From the NCBI RefSeq assembly GCF_044769865.1, contig NZ_JBIZWA010000001.1, forward strand, positions 62,001 through 126,000: a stretch of 64,000 bases of DNA, given 5' to 3'. Of the stretch, positions 40,591 through 49,507 are shown in pieces. The DNA is from Homoserinimonas sp044769865 (lineage in GTDB: Bacteria; Actinomycetota; Actinomycetes; Actinomycetales; Microbacteriaceae). The notes under the pieces are model-generated. The model was not told where the DNA came from. It ran no database searches and saw nothing but the letters and a program-made list of their open reading frames with translations. The position numbers and the translations under genes are program-made. Position 1 is the stretch's first letter. Every line of letters starts with the position of its first letter.

Positions 40591-41586
40591 TCAGTCTTCG
40601 AGGATGCTGTCCGGCTGGATGTCGATGCGCGCGCCAGTCAGCTTCGCGGCGAGGCGGGCGTTCTGGCCCTCCTTGCCGATCGCCAGCGAGAGCTGGTAGT
40701 CGGGAACGAGCGCCCGCACCGCCTTCGTCGCCTGGTCGATCACGAAGGCGGAACTGACCTTGGCGGGCGAGAGCGCATTCGACACGAAGGTCGCGAGGTC
40801 TTCCGAGAAGTCGACGATGTCGATCTTCTCGTTGTTGAGTTCCGCCGTGACGGCGCGGACGCGCTGCCCCAACTCGCCGATGCAGGCACCCTTCGCGTTG
40901 ATGCCCGGCTCATTGGCCTTCACCGCGATCTTCGTGCGGTGCCCCGCCTCGCGGGCGAGGGAGACGATCTCGACGATGCCGCTCGCAATCTCGGGGACCT
41001 CAAGCGCGAAGAGCTTGCGCACGAGCGAGGGGTGCGTGCGCGAGACCGTGATCTGCGGCCCCTTGAGCCCCTTGCTGACGCTCGTCACATAGACGCGGAG
41101 GCGCGAACCGTGGGCGTAGTCCTCGCCCGGCACCTGCTCCTCGGGCGGCAGGATCGCCTCGATCGTGCCGAGGTCGACGTGGATCATGCGGGGGTTCGGC
41201 CCCTGCTGCACGACACCGGCGATGATGTCGCCCTCGCGGGCCTTGAACTCACCGAGCACCGCATCATCCGCAATGTCCCGAAGCCGCTGGTTGATGACCT
41301 GCTTGGCCGCGAAGGCGGCGATGCGGCCGAAGTCGCTCGGGCTGTCCTCCGCCTCGCCGATCACATTGCCGTCGTTGTCGAACTCGGGAACGAAGACACT
41401 CACGTGGCCCGTCTTGCGGTTCAGCTCGACGCGAGCGCGGCCCGGGTCGTCGGTCTTGGCATCCGCTGGTGCCGTGTGCTTGAGGTAGGCCGTGAGGATC
41501 GCCTGCTCGATGATCTGGACAAGCTCCTCGAAGGGGATCTCGCGCTCGCGCTCCATCAGTCGCAACACGCTCAGGTCAATGTCCAC
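40591..41586 (-). CDS. nusA: Transcription termination/antitermination factor NusA
   Basis: 331 residues, the short actinobacterial form without C-terminal acidic repeats. N-terminal RNAP-binding domain, S1 domain around 'EGDIIAGVVQQGPNPRMIHVDLGTIEAILPPEEQVPGE', then two KH domains ('DPAKV'-type 'NEPGINAKGACIGELGQRVRAV' and 'LAIGKEGQNARLAAKLTG'). GTG 41586 has GGAGG 6 nt upstream. rimP, which normally precedes nusA, is not here; a divergent symporter gene takes that position. Confidence 0.95.
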   Translation of the reverse strand: MDIDLSVLRLMEREREIPFEELVQIIEQAILTAYLKHTAPADAKTDDPGRARVELNRKTGHVSVFVPEFDNDGNVIGEAEDSPSDFGRIAAFAAKQVINQRLRDIADDAVLGEFKAREGDIIAGVVQQGPNPRMIHVDLGTIEAILPPEEQVPGEDYAHGSRLRVYVTSVSKGLKGPQITVSRTHPSLVRKLFALEVPEIASGIVEIVSLAREAGHRTKIAVKANEPGINAKGACIGELGQRVRAVTAELNNEKIDIVDFSEDLATFVSNALSPAKVSSAFVIDQATKAVRALVPDYQLSLAIGKEGQNARLAAKLTGARIDIQPDSILED

Positions 41587-41703
41587 CGAGGACCTCCACT
41601 ATTCAGCTCTCCGCCCGCGCAACCACCACGCAGGTCCTCGACTACGGTACCGGAGACTCGCGTGAATATCCGCCGAGACCTCCCGGTGAGGGTGCTGCGT
41701 GAC

Positions 41704-41709
41704 TAGCGT
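41704..41709 (+). promoter_or_regulatory. Leaderless -10 of the AGCS symporter gene
   Basis: TAGCGT followed by 7 nt and ATG 41717. This excludes the upstream in-frame GTG at 41699 as start. Confidence 0.6.
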
Positions 41710-41716
41710 TTGCCGC

Positions 41717-43183
41717 ATGGACACACTCGAGGAGATCATCGGGGCCGCTGGCGGCCAACTGTGGACGTGGATCGTGCTGCCAGTCGTCGTCGGCCTGGGG
41801 CTCTACTTCACCATCCGCACGGGCGTCGTGCAGTTCCGCATGATCCCCGACATGATCCGCACCCTCACCAACAAGACGCCGACGGATGCCTCGGGCAAGG
41901 CGCAGTCGATCAGCGCGTTCCAGGCGTTCACGGTCTCGGCAGCATCCCGCGTCGGCGTCGGCAACATCGCGGGCGTCGGCACGGCCATCGCGGTCGGCGG
42001 GCCGGGGGCGGTGTTCTGGATGTGGCTGATGGCCTTCATCGGCGGCGCATCGAGCTTCGTCGAGTCGACCCTGGGGCAGCTCTACAAGGTCAAGGACCGC
42101 GACGCATTCCGCGGCGGACCGGCGTACTACATCGAGCGCGGCCTCGGCGCCCGCTGGGCCGGCATCCTCTTCGCCGTCGTGCTCATCATCTGCTTCCCCT
42201 TCGCATTCAGCTCCCTGCAGGCCAACACCATCAGCGCGAGCTTCTCCTCAACCTTCGGCGGCGACACGACGGCCGTCGCCTGGGTCGTCGGCGTCGCCCT
42301 CGCAGTGTTGACGGGGCTCGTCGTGTTCGGCGGCATCCGTCGCATCGCATCCGTCACCCAGTCGGTCGTGCCGGCGATGGCGCTCATCTACCTCGCCGTC
42401 GGCATCGTCATCGTCGCCCTCAACGTCGGCGAGGTGCCGCGCGTGTTCGGACAGATCTTCGCGGGTGCCTTCGGATTCCAGGAAGTCGCGGGCGGACTCA
42501 TCGGCACGATCATCCTGACCGGGGTGCAGCGCGGCATGTTCTCCAACGAGGCCGGCCTCGGATCGGCGCCCAACGCGGGAGCATCCGCCGCCGTGACCCA
42601 CCCCGTCAAGCAGGGCCTCGTGCAGACCCTCGGCGTCTACTTCGACACCTTCCTCGTCTGCTCCATCACGGCGTTCATCATCCTCGTGTCGAACCCCGAC
42701 CTCGGCTCGCTCGAAGAAGGCATCAGCACGACGCAGGACGCCATGGTCGCGAACCTCGGCTCGTGGGCATCCGTGCTGCTGAGCGTCATCATCTTCCTGC
42801 TCGCCTTCAGCTCCATCCTCGGCAACTACTACTACGGCGAGGCGAACATCGAGTTCATCACGACAAACGCCAAGGTGCTCACGGGCTACCGCGCGCTCGC
42901 TGTCGTCGCCGTGCTCGGCGGCTCCGTGGCATCCACCTCGCTCATCTGGACCATGGCCGACGGGATGATGGGCGTCATGGCCCTCGTCAACCTCGTTGCG
43001 ATCGGGCTGCTCTCCGGCATCGTGCTCAAACTGCTTCGCAACTACAGCGAACAGCGTCGCGCCGGCAAGGACCCCGTCTTCACGCAGGACCAGGTGCCGG
43101 GGCTGAAGAACGTCGAGTTCTGGCAGGACGCCGACACGGTCACGGGGCCGGTCGCGGTGCCGCGTGCGCCGCGGCGGCGCTGA
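41717..43183 (+). CDS. Alanine/glycine:cation symporter (AGCS) family protein
   Basis: 488 residues with about 11 helices. The AGCS signature is visible in 'SRVGVGNIAGVGTAIAVGGPGAVFWMW', followed by 'FVESTLGQLYK', 'GGPAYYIERGLG', 'NEAGLGSAPNAGASA' and 'DTFLVCSITAFIIL'. It takes up alanine or glycine with sodium. The gene interrupts the nusA-proS region. A 62-bp near-palindrome follows the stop codon. Confidence 0.93.
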   Translation: MDTLEEIIGAAGGQLWTWIVLPVVVGLGLYFTIRTGVVQFRMIPDMIRTLTNKTPTDASGKAQSISAFQAFTVSAASRVGVGNIAGVGTAIAVGGPGAVFWMWLMAFIGGASSFVESTLGQLYKVKDRDAFRGGPAYYIERGLGARWAGILFAVVLIICFPFAFSSLQANTISASFSSTFGGDTTAVAWVVGVALAVLTGLVVFGGIRRIASVTQSVVPAMALIYLAVGIVIVALNVGEVPRVFGQIFAGAFGFQEVAGGLIGTIILTGVQRGMFSNEAGLGSAPNAGASAAVTHPVKQGLVQTLGVYFDTFLVCSITAFIILVSNPDLGSLEEGISTTQDAMVANLGSWASVLLSVIIFLLAFSSILGNYYYGEANIEFITTNAKVLTGYRALAVVAVLGGSVASTSLIWTMADGMMGVMALVNLVAIGLLSGIVLKLLRNYSEQRRAGKDPVFTQDQVPGLKNVEFWQDADTVTGPVAVPRAPRRR

Positions 43184-43214
43184 CTGGTCGCGCGGGCGCG
43201 CTCCTTTGCGACGA

Positions 43215-43276
43215 ATGACTGGGTTTCGGACAGATGATCGTGCCGCGGCGCAGTCATTTGTCCGAAACCCAGTCAT
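43215..43276. repeat. 62-bp near-perfect palindrome (REP-like)
   Basis: Two 31-nt arms match at 27 positions; the outer 18 bp (ATGACTGGGTTTCGGACA and its complement) are perfect. The centre is CCG-CGG with no loop. It lies between the symporter stop (43183) and the stop of the convergent membrane-protein gene (43323). There is no T tract, so it is either a bidirectional stem or a dispersed palindromic repeat. Confidence 0.7.
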
Positions 43277-43322
43277 CCGTGGATGATGTCGCGTCGGGGC
43301 CGGATGGTTCTGGTGCTGGCGG

Positions 43323-43811
43323 TCACGGAGTGGGCGTGGCAGCCGCATCCTCAGCCGTCGCGTCATGGTCGACGTCTGCACTGTCGGCGCCCGGGAACTC
43401 CACGAAGGACGCCATGAAGCCCGCGCACGCAGCGGCAACGACCGCGCAGAACACGCTCACCGAGAGGTAGAGGCCAGAGGGGTCACCGAAGGTGACGGCG
43501 TCAACAAGGCTGAGGATCGTGGCCAGGACAGCCACCCCGAGGCCCGCACCCAAGACCGACAGCGCGACCCGACGACCGGGACTCTGCTCGATGCGCCGGT
43601 CACCGAGCCAGACGGCGGCGAAAGCACCGAGCAGCGCCGCGACAGCAACCAGACTGCAGAGGACGATGAACAGGACGGTGATCCCGAGGAACCCGGCGGG
43701 GTTCGTGGCGAGCATCCCTCCCCCGAAACCGAAGCCCAACACCACGCCCGAGGCAAGTGCGACCTGGAACGCGCGCACGAGCATCCGCCGGTAGCGCCTG
43801 AAGACGAGCAT
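43323..43811 (-). CDS. Four-helix membrane protein of unknown function
   Basis: 162 residues: a basic N-terminus (MLVFRRYRRMLVRAF), helices at about 16-36, 40-65, 80-103 and 115-135, and an acidic tail (GADSADVDHDATAEDA). No family was recognised. ATG 43811 follows TAGGCT by 6 nt, a leaderless start. It lies between two large inverted repeats (43215-43276 and 43865-43910). Confidence 0.65.
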   Translation of the reverse strand: MLVFRRYRRMLVRAFQVALASGVVLGFGFGGGMLATNPAGFLGITVLFIVLCSLVAVAALLGAFAAVWLGDRRIEQSPGRRVALSVLGAGLGVAVLATILSLVDAVTFGDPSGLYLSVSVFCAVVAAACAGFMASFVEFPGADSADVDHDATAEDAAATPTP

Positions 43812-43817
43812 GGCGCG

Positions 43818-43823
43818 AGCCTA
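43818..43823 (-). promoter_or_regulatory. Leaderless -10 of the membrane-protein gene
   Basis: TAGGCT on the minus strand, 6 nt before the ATG at 43811. Confidence 0.55.
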
Positions 43824-43864
43824 GCGGGGACCGCCACGGGGGCGACAGGGTCGCCAGCGCTACT

Positions 43865-43910
43865 GTTTCCGTCTCGCGCTACAGCGATTGCTGTAGCGCG
43901 GGACGGGAAC
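43865..43910. repeat. 46-nt hairpin downstream of proS
   Basis: Arms of 20 nt (43865-43884 and 43891-43910) pair at 18 positions, the other two being possible G-U pairs, around the loop CGATTG. The inner 10 bp, CGCGCTACAG/CTGTAGCGCG, are perfect. It starts 62 nt after the proS stop on the minus strand. It may be the proS terminator, though no T run follows. Confidence 0.6.
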
Positions 43911-43972
43911 CGTAGCGGTGCGGTGTCGATGCGGCCCTGGCGGGCCTACTCAACCCACGGTGGAACAGAGGG

Positions 43973-45742
43973 TCAGTCGAGGGACTTGTAGGCCTCGACG
44001 AGCTCCGCGATCGGGGTGGGGGTCTTGACGCCCGTGCGACGGTCCCAGAGCTCGACCGTGCCATCCGCAGCGCCCTTGCCGACCACGACGATGATCGGCA
44101 CGCCGATGAGCTCCGCGTCGCCGAACTTGACGCCAGGTGAGACCTTGAGGCGGTCGTCGAAGAGCACGTCGGCCCCCGTCGCCTCGAGGTCGGCGACGAG
44201 CTGCTCGGCGACGCCGTAGACGGTCTCGTCCTTCGTCGCCGCGACGACATGCACGTCGAAGGGGGCGACCGAGCGTGGCCAGATGAGGCCGCGGCCGTCG
44301 TTGTTGAGCTCCGCGATCGCGGCGAGGGCGCGCGTGACGCCGATGCCGTAGGAGCCCATCGTGACCGTCACGAGCTTGCCGTTCTCGTCGAGCACCTTGA
44401 GACCAAGCGCCTCCGCATACTTGCGGCCGAGCTGGAACACGTGGCCGAGCTCCATGCCGCGGGCGAGCTCGACGGGCCCCGAGCCATCCGGAGCTCCGTC
44501 ACCCTCGCGCACCTCGGCGATGTCGACGATCTCGTCGGAGATGAAGTCGCGGCCAGCTGTGAGACCCAGCACGTGCTTCTCGGACTCGTTCGCGCCCGTG
44601 ACCCACTGGGTGCCCTCGACAACGCGGGGGTCGAGAAGATAGCGGATGCCCGTGAACGAGGCCTCGCCCAGCACGGGTCCCTCGGCCGACCAGGGGCCGA
44701 TGTAGCCGCGCACGAGGAGGGGGTTCTTGGCAAAGTCGGCGTCGGTCGCCGCCTCCACCTCGGCCGGCGCGAACGCCGCCTCGGCGCGCTTCAGGTCGAC
44801 CTCGCGGTCGCCGGGGAGGCCCACGACAACGAGCTCGCGCGCACCCTCGGGCGACACGAGCGCCAGCACGACGTTCTTCAGGGTGTCGGCGGCCGTCCAG
44901 GGGCGGTCCTCGCGCGGGTGCTGCTCGTTGACGAGCGCGACCAGCGTCTCAATCGTGGGCGTGTTGGGCGAATCGAAGACGGTCGGGGTGCCGTGCTCAT
45001 CGAAGGGCAGCGGCTCGGGCGGCGTCGTCGCAAAGGCCTCGACGTTGGCCGCGTAACCGCCGGCCGAACGCACGAAGGTGTCCTCACCGATGGGCGTCGG
45101 GTGAAGGAACTCCTCGCTTCGCGAGCCACCCATGGCGCCAGCATCCGCCTTCACGATGACGACCTCGAGGCCCAGGCGCGCGAAGATGCGCTCGTAGGCA
45201 TCGCGCTGGGCCTGGTACGAGACATCCAGCCCCTCGTCGGTGTAGTCGAAGGAGTACGCGTCCTTCATCGAGAACTCGCGTCCGCGCAGAATGCCCGCGC
45301 GGGGGCGCGCCTCATCGCGGTACTTGTCCTGGATCTGGAAGATCGTGAGCGGCAGGTCCTTGTAACTCGAGTAGAGGTCCTTGACCGCGAGGGTGAAGAC
45401 CTCCTCGTGCGTGGGCGCGAGCAGGTAGTCGGCGCCCTTGCGGTCCTTGAGACGGAAGAGGTTGTCGCCGTACTCGGTCCAGCGACCGGTCGCCTCGTAG
45501 GGCTCGCGCGGCAGGAGTGCGGGGAAGAGCACCTCCTGGGCGCCCGCCGCCTCCATCTCCTCGCGCACGACCTGCTCGACCTTGCGGCGCACCTTGAGGC
45601 CCAGCGGCAGCCAGGAGAAGACCCCCGGGGCCTGGCGTCGGATGTAGCCAGCGCGGACGAGGAGCCTGTGGCTCGTCACCTCCGCGTCGACGGGGTCCTC
45701 GCGGAGGGTGCGGACAAAGAGTTGGGAGAGGCGTGTAGACAC
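43973..45742 (-). CDS. proS: Prolyl-tRNA synthetase
   Basis: 589 residues, bacterial class II type. Motif 1 lies around 'GVFSWLPLGLKVRRKVEQVVREEM', motif 2 in 'KDRKGADYLLAPTHEEVF...IFQIQDKYRDEARPRAGILRGREFSMKDAYSFD', the editing insertion at about 230-390, motif 3 in 'GSYGIGVTRALAAIAEL', and the C-terminal anticodon domain. GTG 45742 follows TAAGTT by 7 nt, a leaderless start. A four-copy 21-bp repeat lies just upstream. Confidence 0.96.
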   Translation of the reverse strand: MSTRLSQLFVRTLREDPVDAEVTSHRLLVRAGYIRRQAPGVFSWLPLGLKVRRKVEQVVREEMEAAGAQEVLFPALLPREPYEATGRWTEYGDNLFRLKDRKGADYLLAPTHEEVFTLAVKDLYSSYKDLPLTIFQIQDKYRDEARPRAGILRGREFSMKDAYSFDYTDEGLDVSYQAQRDAYERIFARLGLEVVIVKADAGAMGGSRSEEFLHPTPIGEDTFVRSAGGYAANVEAFATTPPEPLPFDEHGTPTVFDSPNTPTIETLVALVNEQHPREDRPWTAADTLKNVVLALVSPEGARELVVVGLPGDREVDLKRAEAAFAPAEVEAATDADFAKNPLLVRGYIGPWSAEGPVLGEASFTGIRYLLDPRVVEGTQWVTGANESEKHVLGLTAGRDFISDEIVDIAEVREGDGAPDGSGPVELARGMELGHVFQLGRKYAEALGLKVLDENGKLVTVTMGSYGIGVTRALAAIAELNNDGRGLIWPRSVAPFDVHVVAATKDETVYGVAEQLVADLEATGADVLFDDRLKVSPGVKFGDAELIGVPIIVVVGKGAADGTVELWDRRTGVKTPTPIAELVEAYKSLD

Positions 45743-45749
45743 GACTACA

Positions 45750-45755
45750 AACTTA
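45750..45755 (-). promoter_or_regulatory. Leaderless -10 of proS
   Basis: TAAGTT on the minus strand, 7 nt before the GTG at 45742. Confidence 0.55.
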
Positions 45756-45794
45756 CCGCCGCCCTCTCACGATTCGGGACGGTGGGCCCAGCAT

Positions 45795-45878
45795 CCTGAA
45801 TTGTGAAAGCCAAGTCCTGAATTGTGAAAGCCAAGTCCTGAATTGTGAAAGCCAGATCCTGAATTGGGAACGTCAGGC
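45795..45878. repeat. Four tandem 21-bp repeats between oleD and proS
   Basis: CCTGAATTGTGAAAGCC followed by AAGT, AAGT and AGAT forms three near-identical units (45795-45857); a fourth, diverged unit (45858-45878) reaches into the last codons of oleD. The AT-rich GAATTGTGAAAG core contrasts with the surrounding GC-rich DNA. Copies lie 40-120 nt upstream of the proS -10. Confidence 0.85.
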
Positions 45879-46841
45879 GCGGTAGGAGGCGGCGAGGCGG
45901 TCGAGGCCCTCGTCGAGTGAGATGTGGGGCGTCCAGCCGAGGGCGGCGCGGGTCTCGCGCTGGTCGAACCAGTGCGCGGTCGAGAGTTGCTCGGCGAGGA
46001 AGCGCGTCATGGGCGGCTCGTCCTCCCCCGGGCGCACCCGCCACACGCCCTCGACAAGGCCGCCGGCCGCGCGGGCCAGCCTCGGCGGCACGCTCCACCG
46101 GGGAGGCTCAACGCCCGCGGCGCGGCAGATGCGGTCGAAGAGCTCCGCGATCGTGCGCGGTTCCCCGTTCGTCACGACGAAGGAGCGCCCGTGGGCCTCC
46201 TCCGCCCGCTCGAGCGCCGCCAGGAGAGCGGATGTCGCGTTGTCGCGGTAGGTCGTGTCGATGAGTGCGGCACCCGAGCCCAGCAGCGGGAGCCTGCCCT
46301 GGCGCGCCCGCTCGACGATGCGACCGATGAGTTGCTCGTCGCCCGGACCCCACACGAGGTGGGGGCGCACGACGATGACTGCGAAGCCCGGGGCATCGGC
46401 GGCGAGCGCGATCAGCTCACCCCGTGCCTTGGTGCGGGCGTAGTCGCCGTGCGCGCGCTCGGGATCGGCTGGTTCGGCACCCTCGCCCATGATGGCGTCG
46501 CCAGCGTGCGCAACCGAGGGCGAGGAGACGTGCACGAAGCGTGAGACGCCCGCGCGCCGGGCCGAGTCGAGGAGCCCGCGCGTGCCCTCGACGTTGACGG
46601 TCACGAACTCGGCGGGGTCGCCCGCCATCGAGACCTTCGCGGCGAGGTGCACGACGGCATCCATTCCCTCGGTCGCGCGGTCGCGTGACGCGGCATCCGT
46701 GACGCTGCCGAGCACGTCCTCGACACCGTCGATGCCCGGGTGTCGGCGCTGGAAGGTGCGCACGTCATGGCCCGCCGTCAGGAGCGCCTTGGCGACGTCA
46801 CCGCCGAGGGCGCCGCTCGCCCCCGTGACGAGCACCCTCAT
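45873..46841 (-). CDS. oleD: OleD-type NAD(P)-dependent 2-alkyl-3-ketoacid reductase
   Basis: 322 residues, extended SDR. Cofactor motif 'VTGASGALGGDVAKALL', 'VVHLAAKVS', Ser in 'VHVSSPSV', catalytic Y-x3-K in 'DYARTKARGE', and 'VVRPHLVWGPGD'. By fold alone it could be a 3-beta-hydroxysteroid dehydrogenase-like epimerase; its ATGA overlap with the fused oleBC gene and the oleA gene upstream identify it as OleD, which reduces the OleA product to a beta-hydroxy acid. It ends inside a tandem repeat. Confidence 0.88.
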   Translation of the reverse strand: MRVLVTGASGALGGDVAKALLTAGHDVRTFQRRHPGIDGVEDVLGSVTDAASRDRATEGMDAVVHLAAKVSMAGDPAEFVTVNVEGTRGLLDSARRAGVSRFVHVSSPSVAHAGDAIMGEGAEPADPERAHGDYARTKARGELIALAADAPGFAVIVVRPHLVWGPGDEQLIGRIVERARQGRLPLLGSGAALIDTTYRDNATSALLAALERAEEAHGRSFVVTNGEPRTIAELFDRICRAAGVEPPRWSVPPRLARAAGGLVEGVWRVRPGEDEPPMTRFLAEQLSTAHWFDQRETRAALGWTPHISLDEGLDRLAASYRA

Positions 46842-49507
46842 GCGGGCCGTCGCATCCGCTTGCCCGCCAGAACCTCGCCCGCCCATTCGGCGAGCGCCGC
46901 GCGGTCGATCTTGGAGTTGTGGCGGATGTCGGTGGGCAGGTGCGGCACGAGCAGCACGGCCGCGAGGGGTCGCCCGACCGCCTCGCGCACCGCGCGTGTG
47001 AGGTCGGCGCTCGCGACCCGGGGGCGGTAGCATGGCGGATCGGTCTCGGCGACGACGACGAGCTGCTGGGTTCCGCGCGGTCCGACGCCGACGGCGGCGG
47101 CGCGTGAGAGCTGCTCGACGCGTTCCGCCCGCTGTTCGATGCCGACGGGCGTGACGACGCCCTCCACCGTGACGATGACGTGGGGCAGGCGCCCCTCGAC
47201 CCAGAGCCGGCCCTCCGCGTCGAGGTGGCCGATATCGCCCGTGCGGTGCCAGCGGCCGGGCTCCGTGGCATCCGGCGCCTCGCTCGCCGACTGGGTGGCC
47301 CACAGCCGGTCGTAGTGGTCGCGCAGGTGCGGCGCCGAGACGACGATCTCGCCCGTCACACCCGGGACGTCGACGGGGGCGCCGGTCGCGCGGCCCTCAG
47401 CATCGAGCGGACTGATGAGCACGCGAGCGGATGCCGCGGGCACCCCGACGCACACTCCGCCCTGTTCCGCAGCATCGAGCTCGGACACCTCGCGAATGCC
47501 CTCGAGCGTGATGTCGGTGAGCAGGAGTCCCTCCGTCATGCCGTAGGGGGTGTGGATGCTCGCGGCCGGCACGAGCTGCTGCACGCGTTCCAGGAGGCTC
47601 GCGGAGAGCGGGGCGCCCGCCGAGAGGAGGGTCGTGACCCCGCCGAGTGCCTCACGGTGGCGGGACTCCAGTCGCTCGGCCGTCTGCAGCACGTTCGCGA
47701 GCGCCGCTGGCGAAGCGAAGACGATGCGCGCATCCACGGCCGCGACGGCGTCGGCGATCGCGGTCGCGGTGAGGGTCGAGGGCGCCGTGACATCCATGTC
47801 GGGCGTGACCGAGGTCGCTCCCAGGGCCGGGCCAAGCAGCGCAAAGGGGGCGAAGCCCGCGACGAGGCCCGTGCCTGGCGTCACCCGGTACTGCTCCCGC
47901 AACACCGCCGTGAGCGCCGAGAGCTGGCGGTGCGTGTAGGCGACGCCCTTGGGCGGGCCCGTCGACCCCGAGGTGAAGAGGATCGCGGCCGGGTCGTCAG
48001 GGCTGGGCGGCTCCGGCAGCTGGAGGTCGCGACGCCCCACATCCGCGAGTTCGGTGAGCGAGGCGGTGACGCCGAGTGCGCGTGCGACGGGAGCGTCGAG
48101 CCTGCGCGTCGAGAACTTCTGTCCCGGCCAGCCGAGACCACGCGCCGCGACGAGCGCCTTCTGGATGCCGATGACGTGGTCGGGCCACGAACCCCGCACC
48201 GCCCTGCTGAGTGCCGCAACCCCGAGGCCCGCGTCGGCCACGACGACGATCGCACCGATACGCAGGCACGCGTAGAGCACGGCGGTCAGGTCGGCGCCCG
48301 CGGGCACGAGCACCGAGACACGATCGCCCTTTCGCACGCCGTGCGCCAGGAGGCCGGCGGCGAGCTCGTTCACCCGGCGGGCGAGCATCCGCCAGCTGAT
48401 GGCGCGCGGGGTGCGGCGGCCGCGCGGTGCCATCTCGACGAGGGCGGTGCCGTCGCTGTCGCGGAGGTAGTCGAGGCGGGACCAGAGCGGCGGATGCTCG
48501 TGCTCCGGCTCCTGCTGCTTTGGCTGCTCCTGCGGTGTCGGCGCCGGAGCCACCTTCTCCTCGAGCCAGCGCAGCACGGCCGACACATAGTCGGCGTCCT
48601 CCGCCACGAGATGGCCCGTGCCCTCGAAACGGTGCACGTCGGCGTGTGGCATCCGGTCGACGAGGTCGGCGAGGTACCGGTCGCTGAAGATCGGGTCGCG
48701 CGGGCCCCACAGCAGCAGGGCGGGAACATCGAGCGTCCGAAGCCCTTCGGCGATGCGCTCGAGCGCGGGGAAACTCGGATGATTCGCGTCGACGGGGATG
48801 TCGGCGACGAAGTCCCCGATTCCGCGGCGCCGTTCCGCACTGTCGTAGGGCGCGGCAAAGGCAGCACGGACGGGCCGCGAGAGAGGCGGACGGGCGAGGC
48901 CGAGCGCGACCTCGAGGAAGGCGGGCGCCTGCACCGTCCCGGCGTGCCGCACGGGACGCTGGAGGGCGAAGCGCAGGGGCGCCGGGATGGGGGCGTTCTC
49001 CGGCTGATGGACGGCCGTATTGAGCGACATGACGGCCGCGAGCTGCTCGGGGTGCTCGACCGCCCAGCCGAGCGACACCGTGCCGCCCCAGTCATGCCCG
49101 AGCGTGACGACGGGGCCCTCGAGGCCGAGGGCGTCGGTGAGGTCGCCAAGATCCTCGACGCGATCGGCGAGGCGTCGCACCGTGCCCGTGCGCTCGGAGA
49201 ACCCCATCTCCAACTGGTCGACCGCGACGACACGCCATGGGGTGGCACCCGACTCCGCGGCATCCGTCGTCGCCGTCACCAGGTCACGCCACAGGTATGA
49301 CCAGGTGGGGTTGCCGTGCACGCACAGGATCGTGCCAACGGGCATCTTGCCCAGCGCCTCAAGGTGGGCACCGTTGTCGAGCACGTGCCACGTGTGGCTG
49401 CCGCCCGTGTGCGAGGGCACCTCGACGAGCCGCGAGAAGGAGGCGCCGAGGCCCGGCAGGCCGGCGGGAGGGAGCGTCGCGGGCGACGCCACCGCTGAGC
49501 CGCTCAC
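46838..49507 (-). CDS. oleBC: OleBC fusion: beta-lactone decarboxylase plus beta-lactone synthetase
   Basis: 889 residues. The N-terminal part (about 1-310) is an alpha/beta-hydrolase of the haloalkane-dehalogenase type with an Asp nucleophile in 'VTLGHDWGGTVSLG', 'LCVHGNPTWSYLWRDLV' and 'FEGTGHLVAEDA' (His), as in OleB. A Pro/Gln/Glu linker (about 320-345) joins it to an AMP-forming ligase-like domain with 'ILFTSGSTGPPKGVAYTH', 'YGMTEGLL' and 'RTGDIGHLD', as in OleC. OleC closes the beta-lactone with ATP and OleB removes CO2 to give the cis-olefin. The fusion is known in actinobacteria such as Micrococcus. GTG 49507 overlaps the oleA stop. Confidence 0.92.
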   Translation of the reverse strand: MSGSAVASPATLPPAGLPGLGASFSRLVEVPSHTGGSHTWHVLDNGAHLEALGKMPVGTILCVHGNPTWSYLWRDLVTATTDAAESGATPWRVVAVDQLEMGFSERTGTVRRLADRVEDLGDLTDALGLEGPVVTLGHDWGGTVSLGWAVEHPEQLAAVMSLNTAVHQPENAPIPAPLRFALQRPVRHAGTVQAPAFLEVALGLARPPLSRPVRAAFAAPYDSAERRRGIGDFVADIPVDANHPSFPALERIAEGLRTLDVPALLLWGPRDPIFSDRYLADLVDRMPHADVHRFEGTGHLVAEDADYVSAVLRWLEEKVAPAPTPQEQPKQQEPEHEHPPLWSRLDYLRDSDGTALVEMAPRGRRTPRAISWRMLARRVNELAAGLLAHGVRKGDRVSVLVPAGADLTAVLYACLRIGAIVVVADAGLGVAALSRAVRGSWPDHVIGIQKALVAARGLGWPGQKFSTRRLDAPVARALGVTASLTELADVGRRDLQLPEPPSPDDPAAILFTSGSTGPPKGVAYTHRQLSALTAVLREQYRVTPGTGLVAGFAPFALLGPALGATSVTPDMDVTAPSTLTATAIADAVAAVDARIVFASPAALANVLQTAERLESRHREALGGVTTLLSAGAPLSASLLERVQQLVPAASIHTPYGMTEGLLLTDITLEGIREVSELDAAEQGGVCVGVPAASARVLISPLDAEGRATGAPVDVPGVTGEIVVSAPHLRDHYDRLWATQSASEAPDATEPGRWHRTGDIGHLDAEGRLWVEGRLPHVIVTVEGVVTPVGIEQRAERVEQLSRAAAVGVGPRGTQQLVVVAETDPPCYRPRVASADLTRAVREAVGRPLAAVLLVPHLPTDIRHNSKIDRAALAEWAGEVLAGKRMRRPA

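Noticed and set aside
37412..40699. A 1095-codon open frame on the plus strand opposite infB, and similar long frames opposite aspA, helD, nusA, oleBC and others
   Set aside because: These mirror real genes in GC-rich DNA where antisense stops are rare. Their translations are Arg/His/Asp-rich with no domain, while the opposite strand encodes recognisable proteins.
45795..45878. Tandem repeats considered as a CRISPR array
   Set aside because: Units are directly adjacent with no unique spacers, and no cas gene is present.
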